A stretch of DNA of 64,000 bases from contig WRCY01000001.1 of NCBI GenBank assembly GCA_009783695.1, forward strand, positions 1 to 64,000, in the 5' to 3' direction. The position numbers were made by a program, and so were the translations under genes. Under the pieces are notes generated by a model. That model saw nothing but the letters and a program-made list of their open reading frames with translations. It did not search any database and was not told the DNA's origin. Every line of letters begins with the position of its first letter. Positions within the stretch are counted from its first letter, which is position 1. Below, one piece after another: positions 40,305 through 48,778 of this stretch. Source of the DNA: Oscillospiraceae bacterium (GTDB lineage: Bacteria; Bacillota; Clostridia; Oscillospirales; Ruminococcaceae).

Positions 40305-41430
40305 CCTCCAGATAATTCCCGAGGAAAACGAAGCTGTGATTGCTTTCGGAAAGGTCGGCGAGCAATGCGCGAACCCGCTCGTCAACAACGGAACCCTCAA
40401 AGTCGAAATAAAACATAAAAGCGAAATCTTTGCCTTGAATAGTTCGGCTTTCGAGCTTGTTTAAATTCAATCCAAGCGCGGCAAAACGCCCCACCAAACG
40501 ATAAAGACTCCCCGGTTCATGCGGCAGAGAAAGCATCAGGCTTATGCGGTTTGAACCGGGATAAATTTCGGTTTTTTTAGAAATACAAATGAACCGCGTG
40601 TAGTTATTATCGTTATTTTGTATGCCGTCAGCAAGCACGTCAAGCCCGTAATAATCGGCACAATTCGGCGAACAGACAGCGGCGGCGCCCCTACCCGGCG
40701 ACTTCGCTACGTACTCGGCAGCGGCTGCGGTATTTTCAAACGCCGTGATTTTTACGCCCGACAGCGACTTTAAGAACTCGCCGCATTGCCCGAGCGCAGG
40801 GTCAATCGAAAGCACTTCTGTGATTTCTTCGAGCTTGACTCCTTTTTTTGCAAGCAGAGCGTGGTGAATGTGCATGCGGATACTGCGCACAATGTTGAAA
40901 TTCTTCGTTCTCATAAGGTCATAAACCTCGCCCACAGAACCGTACGAACTGTTCTCAAGCGGCAGAATTCCATAAGCGCAGAGCCCGTTTTCCACTGCTT
41001 TAAAAACATGTTCAAATTCCGAAAAGAACATGATGTTCGCGACAGGAAAAAGGCGGCTGCACGCCTGCTGCGAAAACGCACCCTCAACACCCTGGCATGC
41101 GACTGTCGCTTTACGCGGGAATAACGCGGGAGTGTCAGCGAGCGCCAACGAAATCCTTTCTGACAGAGCATTTTTGCTGTTCAAAAACGCGCTTTGAAAC
41201 GCGCGGCTTGAATCGAAAACCGCACCGAAAATAAGCCGCAGATAATCCTCGTTCTCACCCTCGCAAACGCGGTTCAAAATCTCCATTTCCCGCTTCCTGT
41301 CTGCGATTCCCGCGCCTGTTTTCTTTTTATATTCAGCTACGCTTTTTACTATTTCCATGCGCTTATTTATGAGCGCGGCGATTTGGTCGTCGGTTATGTC
41401 AATTTCTTTCCTTATGTTTTCTAAGTTCAT
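40297..41430 (-). CDS. pheA: Bifunctional chorismate mutase / prephenate dehydratase
   Basis: N-terminal chorismate mutase; C-terminal PDT + ACT (SLMLSLPHEPGSLYRLVGRFAALGLNLNKLESR). Confidence 0.93.
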   Translation of the reverse strand: MNLENIRKEIDITDDQIAALINKRMEIVKSVAEYKKKTGAGIADRKREMEILNRVCEGENEDYLRLIFGAVFDSSRAFQSAFLNSKNALSERISLALADTPALFPRKATVACQGVEGAFSQQACSRLFPVANIMFFSEFEHVFKAVENGLCAYGILPLENSSYGSVGEVYDLMRTKNFNIVRSIRMHIHHALLAKKGVKLEEITEVLSIDPALGQCGEFLKSLSGVKITAFENTAAAAEYVAKSPGRGAAAVCSPNCADYYGLDVLADGIQNNDNNYTRFICISKKTEIYPGSNRISLMLSLPHEPGSLYRLVGRFAALGLNLNKLESRTIQGKDFAFMFYFDFEGSVVDERVRALLADLSESNHSFVFLGNYLEVS

Positions 41431-41497
41431 ATTTTAATTAAATCCTTTCTTCACCACTAAGGCGTAAATATTTCGTTTTCCCGATTCGATTGTTTTA
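41431..41497 (-). repeat. Family-1 repeat between aroC stop and pheA start
   Basis: TCGAATCGGGAAAACGAAATATTTACGCCTTAGTGGTGAAGAAAGGATTTAATTAAAAT-ATG. Confidence 0.85.
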
Positions 41498-42478
41498 ATT
41501 TCTTTCAATGATTTCATCAAGCAGTACTAACGCGCAAACAGCCTCTGCGACAGGCACGGCGCGGATTGCAATGCACGGGTCATGCCTTCCTTCTATTTTT
41601 AATTTCACACTTTTAAGTGTTTCTAAATCCACGCTGTCTTGCTCGAGTGCAATACTCGGCGTCGGCTTGAGCGCAATTCTGAAAACGAGCGGCATACCCG
41701 TTGTTATCCCGCCGAGCAGTCCGCCATGATTGTTAGTAGCGGTAACTATTTCATTGTTCTCAACGATAAACGCATCATTATTTTCGCTGCCTTTTTTCCT
41801 GCTGCCCTCAAAGCCGGAGCCGAATTCCACACCCTTGACCCCGGGAACCCCGAAAAGTGCATATGACAGCTTGCTTTCAAGCCCGTAAACCCCGCCGCCG
41901 AGCCCTGCGGGAACTCCTGCCGCTTCACACTCAATCACACCGCCTACAGAATCGCCGTCAAGGTTTTTTATCAGCTCGTACATCGCCTCACCCCGGACGC
42001 CTCCGATTGAGTAAATATGCGCGTTTATGGCAATCCCGCGCCTCTTTAGAATCTGAAGTGCAACCCCTCCTACCGCGCAAACCGGAGCAGTCAGCCTGCC
42101 CGAAAAATGCCCGCCGCCCCTCATATCCGCATGACCCGCATACCTCAGCCATGCTGTAAAATCAGCGTGACCCGGCCGCGGAATCGTTTGCATTTTTTTA
42201 TAATCCGACGAGCGCGTATCCGTATTTTCAATGACTACACAAACGGGCGAGCCTGTTGTTTTCCCTTCGTAAACGCCGGAAACAAACCTTGGCGTATCCG
42301 CTTCCTTTCTTGGTGTCGTCAGCGTTTTTCCGGGGGCGCGCCGCGCCATAAAACTAAAAAGCTCAGCTTCATTTATTTCCTCGCCCGCCGGCAATCCGTC
42401 AATCACAGCGCCGATTGCCGCGCCATGCGATTCACCGAAAACCGAAACTTTTATGTTCTTTCCGAATTCAGACGGCAT
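41495..42478 (-). CDS. aroC: Chorismate synthase
   Basis: FGESHGAAIGAVIDGLPAG, RPGHADF. Confidence 0.94.
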   Translation of the reverse strand: MPSEFGKNIKVSVFGESHGAAIGAVIDGLPAGEEINEAELFSFMARRAPGKTLTTPRKEADTPRFVSGVYEGKTTGSPVCVVIENTDTRSSDYKKMQTIPRPGHADFTAWLRYAGHADMRGGGHFSGRLTAPVCAVGGVALQILKRRGIAINAHIYSIGGVRGEAMYELIKNLDGDSVGGVIECEAAGVPAGLGGGVYGLESKLSYALFGVPGVKGVEFGSGFEGSRKKGSENNDAFIVENNEIVTATNNHGGLLGGITTGMPLVFRIALKPTPSIALEQDSVDLETLKSVKLKIEGRHDPCIAIRAVPVAEAVCALVLLDEIIERN

Positions 42479-42538
42479 TTTCTTATCAAGTCCTTTCCTC
42501 GCTAATGCTTTTTAAACCGTGTTTTCTCCGATTTCATC
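42479..42538 (-). repeat. Family-1 repeat overlapping aroA 3' end, upstream of aroC
   Basis: GATGAAATCGGAGAAAACACGGTTTAAAAAGCATTAGCGAGGAAAGGACTTGATAAGAAA-ATG. Confidence 0.8.
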
Positions 42539-43711
42539 AAACTCGCTGCACACCTGCACGCAACCCCCGAGTTTTTTTAAATCTTCAAAAAACTGCGGAT
42601 ACGATTTTTCCACTGCCTGCGCGCCTTTTATAACAGTTTCCCCCTCACAGAAGCTTCCGCAAACCGCCGCCGCCATTACGATTCTGTGGTCGTTTTTACC
42701 CTCGATTATCCCGCCTTTTAATTCTCCGCCGGTGATAATTAAACTGTCGCTTTTCTCCTCAACTTTCGCGCCGAAAGCTTGCAGCATTTCGCTCACGCTT
42801 GAAAGCCTGTCGCTCTCTTTCAGCCGTAACCTCGCCGCGTTATAAAGTACGGTTTCACCTTTCGCGAACGCGCCTGTAACCGCTAAAATCGGCACTAAAT
42901 CAGATATTTGCGAAACGTCAATTTCAATGCCGGAAAGTTCGCCGCACACCTTAAAACGGTTTAATATACTAACTATTTCCTTGTCGCCCTGCGTCGAATT
43001 CATATCCAGTCCGGATATTTTAATTTGACCGCCGATTGCATCCGCCGCAAGAAAAAAAGCCGCGTTTGACCAGTCTTTTTCAATAATAATTTCACCGGGC
43101 GAAACATACTTTTGCCCGCCTTTGACTTCGTAATTATTACCGTTTCGTGTTATTTCAACACCGAATTTTTTAAGCATGTCCACCGTCATGTCAACGTAAC
43201 CCTCAGACTCAAGCGGTGATGTGAGTCTGATTACGCTGTCGCCGTCAAGCAGCGGCAACGCAAGCAGCAAGCCGCTTATAAACTGCGAGCTTACATTCCC
43301 CGGTAAAACAAATTCACCGCTTTTAAGTTCTCCCGAAACTGTAAAAGGCAGCTTATCCGAAGAAAAAACTGCGCCGTTTGCCTTAAGCGCGTCGAGTAAA
43401 GCAGAAATCGGACGTTCCGGCAATCTGCCCTCTCCGGTGAACTGCGCGCTGTTGCACAAATGAGCCGCAAGCGGCAGCAGCAGCCTGAATGTCGCGCCGC
43501 AGTCACGGCAATCAATTAAAGGCGCGTTTTTGATTCTCATCGCGCTGAGACAACTTACTGTCGCCTCTATATCGCTTGACATATTATCAATTTTTATTTC
43601 CGGTTTCTGCTCACATAAAAATGCGCAAATGAGTGCGCGGTGCGCCGCTGATTTTGACGTTATCGCCGCTGCTTCCCCCGATAATTTCCGCGGTGTAATT
43701 TTTATATTCAT
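42512..43711 (-). CDS. aroA: 3-phosphoshikimate 1-carboxyvinyltransferase
   Basis: LKESDRLSSVSEMLQAFGA, NDHRIVMAAAV; start MNIKITPRKLSG. Confidence 0.94.
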   Translation of the reverse strand: MNIKITPRKLSGEAAAITSKSAAHRALICAFLCEQKPEIKIDNMSSDIEATVSCLSAMRIKNAPLIDCRDCGATFRLLLPLAAHLCNSAQFTGEGRLPERPISALLDALKANGAVFSSDKLPFTVSGELKSGEFVLPGNVSSQFISGLLLALPLLDGDSVIRLTSPLESEGYVDMTVDMLKKFGVEITRNGNNYEVKGGQKYVSPGEIIIEKDWSNAAFFLAADAIGGQIKISGLDMNSTQGDKEIVSILNRFKVCGELSGIEIDVSQISDLVPILAVTGAFAKGETVLYNAARLRLKESDRLSSVSEMLQAFGAKVEEKSDSLIITGGELKGGIIEGKNDHRIVMAAAVCGSFCEGETVIKGAQAVEKSYPQFFEDLKKLGGCVQVCSEFDEIGENTV

Positions 43712-43953
43712 GTTTTCATTAAGTCCTTTCTTCACCAACGAGAAATAAAAAACAACATTTTCCCCGATTTTGTATCAGTTATTTTTAAACATATTTTCAT
43801 TAAGTCCTTGTCTTCACCAACGAGAAATAAAAACAACATTTTCCCCGATTTTGTATCAGTTATTTTTAAACATATTTTCATTAAATCCTTGTCTTCACCA
43901 ACGAGAAATAAAAACAACATTTCCCCTATTTTATATCAGTTATTTTTAAACAT
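43712..43953 (-). repeat. Three tandem family-1 repeats, 81-bp period, between aroB and aroA
   Basis: CATTAAGTCC/CATTAAATCC starts at 43717, 43798, 43879. Confidence 0.94.
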
Positions 43954-43954
43954 G

Positions 43955-45022
43955 TTAATCCTTTTCCAGTCCCAGCTTAAATATTTCAAGAAGCTCAATC
44001 GCCTCAATCTCTTTTATAACGCACTTTCCGATGCGTTCGGGAATGATAATGTTAATTTTTACGCCGCTTCTTTTTTTATCCGAAAGTGCGGCTTCGTATA
44101 GTTTTTCAGCACAGAAATTCATATTAAATACATTCGGAAAATCAAAGTACGCCGCAGCGATTTCCTGCGAAAAATCGCAGTCACAGAATCCTTTTTTATA
44201 AGCCGCCCTGCTCATTATAATCATTCCCGCCGCTACGGCTTGTCCGTGCGATACCGCATGATTAGTGCATTTTTCTATCGCGTGTCCTGCTGTATGCCCG
44301 AAGTTTAACAACTGCCGTTTTCCTTTTTCAAACTCATCAGCCGCTACAATCCCGCCTTTAATTTTAATATTACGCGAGATAAATTCAACTATGTTTTTCA
44401 TATATTCGCTGCGTGTTTTTCCGCTTAAACAGCGGAAAAGCTCCTCATCGGCAATAAACCCGTGCTTAACCACTTCCGAAACTCCGTCCGCAAACGTAAC
44501 ATCATCAAGCGTACGGAATGTTTCCGGGTCGCATATCACAGCTTCAGGCTGATAAAAAAGCCCCGCCAAATTTTTTCCTGCACCGAGATTCACCGCAGTC
44601 TTCCCGCCCACGGAAGAATCGACCGCCGCAAGAAACGTTGTCGGAACTTGAATATACCTTATTCCGCGCAGGTAAATCCCGGCCGCGAAGCCCGCCATAT
44701 CTCCGGCAATACCGCCGCCGAGCGCGATTATAAAATCCGAACGTGTCACCTTATTGTCAGCCAAAAAATTTAAAATTTTAAAAAGTTCATCGGTTGTTTT
44801 ATGATTTTCACCGTTTTTAAATGCATAAGAAATCACGTTGAATCCTGCGTTTTCAAGCGATTTGCGTACTGCCGGCTCATATAGCGCAAAAACATTATCA
44901 TCGGTGATTACAGCGGCTGTTCCGCCTCTTATATATGTCGGAAAATATGCCGCTATTTCATTTATTATGCCCGTTTCAATTATAACGTCATAAGGTTTTC
45001 TCACATTAATTCTGACTTTCAT
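43955..45022 (-). CDS. aroB: 3-dehydroquinate synthase
   Basis: ALGGGIAGDMAGFAAGIYLRGI, LNFGHTAGHAIE. Confidence 0.95.
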   Translation of the reverse strand: MKVRINVRKPYDVIIETGIINEIAAYFPTYIRGGTAAVITDDNVFALYEPAVRKSLENAGFNVISYAFKNGENHKTTDELFKILNFLADNKVTRSDFIIALGGGIAGDMAGFAAGIYLRGIRYIQVPTTFLAAVDSSVGGKTAVNLGAGKNLAGLFYQPEAVICDPETFRTLDDVTFADGVSEVVKHGFIADEELFRCLSGKTRSEYMKNIVEFISRNIKIKGGIVAADEFEKGKRQLLNFGHTAGHAIEKCTNHAVSHGQAVAAGMIIMSRAAYKKGFCDCDFSQEIAAAYFDFPNVFNMNFCAEKLYEAALSDKKRSGVKINIIIPERIGKCVIKEIEAIELLEIFKLGLEKD

Positions 45023-45782
45023 TTTTTAACTTCTCCGCTATGCTGCTGATTTTCTCGAGCCTGTGAAAAACCCCGCTACGGCTGAGTCTGGGCTCGCATG
45101 CCTCGCCAATTTCTTTAAGGCTCATCTCAAAATTATTAAGCCGCAGCTTCGCCACCTGCCTTAGCTCCGGCGACAGAAAATCCGCGCCTTTTTTCTTAAA
45201 AATAAATTCGATATTCGCAATTTGTACCGCCGCCGCGCGCGTTGTTTTTTCTATGTTTGCCGCATCGCAATTGACGGCGCGGTTAACGTTATTACGCACT
45301 TCCTTCATGATTTTAGCGTTCATAATTTCCATGGAATTAACGCCTGCACCAATAAACGTCAAAAAATCTGAAATCAGTTCGCTCTCTTTGATATACAAAA
45401 TCGGACGGTTTTTCCTCGCTCCTTTTTTAATTGCAATTCCGCTTTCGTTAATAAGCGTAAAAAGCTTGTCCGCCTTTTGTTCATCGGTGATATTAATCTC
45501 AAGGTGATAATTTTGGGAGGGGTCGGAAACGGTTCCGCGCGCCAGAAAAACGCCGCGCAAAAACAATCCTGTTTCCCGGTCGCCGTTTATATTCACTTCG
45601 TTTAGCTGCTCGCCGGTGAATTCTTCACGAAGCTTTTCATACAGCGCTGTTACCGCTTCATTTTCGGCACTTGGCTTTCTGCGCGAGCAATAAAGCATAC
45701 CGTGAAAAAGTATTTTACGGTGGCTTTTGAGCGTTTCGCGATGCCCGCTCAGCTCGTTTTTAACTTCACTTGAGAACGACAT
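45006..45782 (-). CDS. whiA: Sporulation transcription regulator WhiA
   Basis: MSFSSEVKNELSGH, adjacent to rapZ. Confidence 0.93.
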   Translation of the reverse strand: MSFSSEVKNELSGHRETLKSHRKILFHGMLYCSRRKPSAENEAVTALYEKLREEFTGEQLNEVNINGDRETGLFLRGVFLARGTVSDPSQNYHLEINITDEQKADKLFTLINESGIAIKKGARKNRPILYIKESELISDFLTFIGAGVNSMEIMNAKIMKEVRNNVNRAVNCDAANIEKTTRAAAVQIANIEFIFKKKGADFLSPELRQVAKLRLNNFEMSLKEIGEACEPRLSRSGVFHRLEKISSIAEKLKNESQN

Positions 45783-45834
45783 TTTATTTCCTCAGAATTA
45801 TCAATAAATCTAATGTAACCGCGCAGATTATCTG

Positions 45835-46683
45835 TTAAATATTCCTGTGCAGTGCGGAAGCATTATAACCTTTTTCAATGAGCCAACCGCGGAAATACTC
45901 GGCAAGCGCAACGCTTCTGTGCCGCCCGCCTGTGCAGCCGAACGCAATGGTCAAACGGCTTTTTCCCTCCCGGATATACTCGGGAACCATGAAACCAAGC
46001 AGGTCAGTTAGCTTTAAAATCAGCGCCTTCGTGCAATCCGACGCCATTACGTATTCGCGTACATCTGCATCCAGTCCGGTTTTTTCCTTTAACTCCTCGA
46101 CATAGAAAGGATTCGGCAAAAACCGCACATCAAACAGCAAATCCGCCTGCCCCGAAAAGTTATGCTTAAATCCGAACGACAAGCAGGTAATCATCATCGT
46201 ATCGGAAAAATCATGCTTCAACAGGTCAAAAACATGCTCCTTTAACCGCGAAACCCCGATTCCGCCGGTATCTATATATAAATCCGCCATCTGCTTGAGC
46301 GGCGCTAAAATCTCGTTCTCAGCAGCAATAGCCTTATCTAAGTCACCGCTTGCCGCTTCCGTCAGAGGATGACGGCGGCGCGTTTCGTTAAATCGCTTTT
46401 TAATGATCTCAGCCTCGGCGTCCGTGTATAAAAGCCGCACGCTGTAACCTTGCTCCCGAAGCTCGCGAAGCCGCTCGGGAAGCGACAAAAACATCGTTCC
46501 GCCACGAATGTCAACCACAAGCGCGATTCGCTCAATCTCAGTGTTATCCTTGCATATTTCCACGAATTTCGGAATTAACTGCGGCGGCAGGTTATCCGCG
46601 CAGAAGTACCCGGCGTCTTCAAGAACATCGGCGACGCAGGATTTCCCCGAGCCCGAAAGCCCTGTAATTATCACTATTTCCAT
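45835..46683 (-). CDS. rapZ: RNase adapter RapZ
   Basis: ITGLSGSGKS, FGCTGGRHRSVALAE. Confidence 0.95.
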   Translation of the reverse strand: MEIVIITGLSGSGKSCVADVLEDAGYFCADNLPPQLIPKFVEICKDNTEIERIALVVDIRGGTMFLSLPERLRELREQGYSVRLLYTDAEAEIIKKRFNETRRRHPLTEAASGDLDKAIAAENEILAPLKQMADLYIDTGGIGVSRLKEHVFDLLKHDFSDTMMITCLSFGFKHNFSGQADLLFDVRFLPNPFYVEELKEKTGLDADVREYVMASDCTKALILKLTDLLGFMVPEYIREGKSRLTIAFGCTGGRHRSVALAEYFRGWLIEKGYNASALHRNI

Positions 46684-46749
46684 TTTTTAACCCAACCCTT
46701 TTACATCGTTACCGTTTGATTTAGTTTTCTTCCTCAAATCTTCATCTAC

Positions 46750-47646
46750 CTACCCAAGAACCTCAACTTCTTTTTCCAGCATGATTCCCGTTTCTTTATA
46801 AACCCGTTCTTTCACTGCTTCTATGAGCTTCAACACATCACCACAGGTTGCGCCGCCTTTATTAATAACGAATCCCGCATGCTTCTCGCTCACCTGCGCG
46901 CCGCCGACGCTGAAGCCTTTCAGCCCGCAAACGTCAATCAGCCGCGAAGCATAATCGCCCTCAGGTCTTTTGAAAGTACTGCCCGCGCTCGGAAACTCCA
47001 ACGGCTGCTTACTTTTTCTGCGATTCATGAAGTCGTTCATCTTTGCAGTAATCTGCGTTTTATCGCCATGTGTGAGCGCGAATATTGCCGACAAAATTAT
47101 TTTTTTTGTGCCCGTGAAAGGGCTTTTTCTGTAAGCAAAATCCTCGGTATATCGTGTATCAAGTCTTTTAATTTCACCGTCTTCATCAAGATATTCAATT
47201 TCATAAAGCACCTGCGAAATCTCCCCGTCATAAGCTCCCGCGTTCATGTAAACCGCACCGCCGACCGTACCCGGAATCCCGTAAGCGAATTCAAGCCCTG
47301 TCAGCGCATTATCACGTGCGATAATACACGCACTCGTCAATCTTGCGCCTGCATTTGCCACAACGCAGGCTCCCGGCATATCAATATCTGCGAAATCCGA
47401 ACCAATCAGCAAAACCGCACACCGCACACCCTCGTCCGAAACAAGCACATTACTGCCGTTGCCGATGATATGATAATTCACGCCGCTTTGCACGATTTTC
47501 TGCAACAGTTCAACATTATTTACTTTTACAAGAAAATCACACGCCCCGCCGATTTTAAAGGTCGTGTAAGCGCTGAGCGTCGCGTTACGTTCAAACTTTG
47601 CGCCGTATTTTTTACATATTTCTTCAAGTTTATTATAATTATTCAT
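46750..47646 (-). CDS. murB: UDP-N-acetylmuramate dehydrogenase
   Basis: FAYGIPGTVGGAVYMNAGAYDGE. Confidence 0.95.
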   Translation of the reverse strand: MNNYNKLEEICKKYGAKFERNATLSAYTTFKIGGACDFLVKVNNVELLQKIVQSGVNYHIIGNGSNVLVSDEGVRCAVLLIGSDFADIDMPGACVVANAGARLTSACIIARDNALTGLEFAYGIPGTVGGAVYMNAGAYDGEISQVLYEIEYLDEDGEIKRLDTRYTEDFAYRKSPFTGTKKIILSAIFALTHGDKTQITAKMNDFMNRRKSKQPLEFPSAGSTFKRPEGDYASRLIDVCGLKGFSVGGAQVSEKHAGFVINKGGATCGDVLKLIEAVKERVYKETGIMLEKEVEVLG

Positions 47647-47682
47647 AGTTTTATTTTATGCTGTTCCTGTTAAGTATAAACC

Positions 47683-47719
47683 TAATTGTCAATTATCCAT
47701 TGTCAACTGTCAATTGTCA
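47683..47719 (-). repeat. Short family-2 heptamer array at the hprK stop
   Basis: ATTGTCAATTATCCATTGTCAACTGTCAATTGTCA. Confidence 0.75.
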
Positions 47720-48676
47720 CGAGTGCTCCCAGTCTTTAACCGTGCTTGAAGCCTCCATGTTTAAGCCTAAGTTGTCAAGAAGCTCCTGCGCCGCGTTATA
47801 GCCCATCTTCTTCTGACGGTTGTTCATCGCCGCCACTTCAAGAATCACCGCAAGGTTACGTCCGGGCTTTACAGGAATCGTTAAATGCGGGACTTTTACG
47901 CCCAAAATCGCCATATAATGGTTGTCCATGCCCATGCGGTCGTAGACTTTCTCGGGGTTCCACAGCTCCATCTCAACAACAAGGTCAATTTTCTCCGAAA
48001 TCTTAACCGCGCCCATACCGAAAAGCTGACGGGCGTTGATAATTCCGATTCCGCGCAGTTCCAGGAAGTGCCGGATATTGTCGGGCGAACTTCCGACCAG
48101 CGTTATGTTGGAGGTTCTGCGGATTTCCACCGCATCATCAGCGACGAGCCTGTGTCCTCGCTTAACGAGCTCGATTGCCGTTTCGCTCTTGCCCACGCCG
48201 CTCTCGCCGAGAATCAACATTCCCTCACCGTAAACCTCAATTAACACGCCGTGCCGAGTGATTCTCGGCGCAAGGCGAATATTAAGAAAAGCGATTAGCT
48301 TCGCCATGAAAGTAGACGTGCTTTCCTTGCTCCTAAGTACGGTTACCTCGTAATTCGCCGCGACTGATAAAATTTCGGGGTACGGGTCAATTTCGCGCGT
48401 TATTATAAAAGCGGGCGGCTTTGTCGCGAGCAGCTCGTCAAAAACCTTGAACCTCTGCTCCTCGGTATAGTGCGCCAGATAGGCGAACTCGGCTTTTCCG
48501 ACAATCTGTATGCGGCTGTTGTCGTAATACTCATAGAAGCCGGCAAGCTGCAGGCCCGGGCGGTTTATGTCGTTGTTGGTGATGCGGATTTCAGACAGCT
48601 CGCACGGGCTGTACATCGGCTCTAACTCAAACTCATTCACCAGCATGTCAAGGGTAACGTAAAATTCCTGTGCCAT
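47717..48676 (-). CDS. hprK: HPr kinase/phosphorylase
   Basis: ILGESGVGKSETAIELVKRGHRLVADDAVEIRR. Confidence 0.95.
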   Translation of the reverse strand: MAQEFYVTLDMLVNEFELEPMYSPCELSEIRITNNDINRPGLQLAGFYEYYDNSRIQIVGKAEFAYLAHYTEEQRFKVFDELLATKPPAFIITREIDPYPEILSVAANYEVTVLRSKESTSTFMAKLIAFLNIRLAPRITRHGVLIEVYGEGMLILGESGVGKSETAIELVKRGHRLVADDAVEIRRTSNITLVGSSPDNIRHFLELRGIGIINARQLFGMGAVKISEKIDLVVEMELWNPEKVYDRMGMDNHYMAILGVKVPHLTIPVKPGRNLAVILEVAAMNNRQKKMGYNAAQELLDNLGLNMEASSTVKDWEHS

Positions 48677-48778
48677 AAGTTTCTCTCTTTCGGTTATGTT
48701 TTATTTTAGTATACTATATTTTCCCAAGAATTACAATAGCTATTGATTTAAAGTTCAAATTATGGTAAAATTATACTG

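Noticed and set aside
43732-43920. ORF MLFLFLVGEDKDLMKICLKITDTKSGK repeated
   Set aside because: Open only because the 81-bp repeat period is a multiple of 3; it is intergenic repeat DNA.
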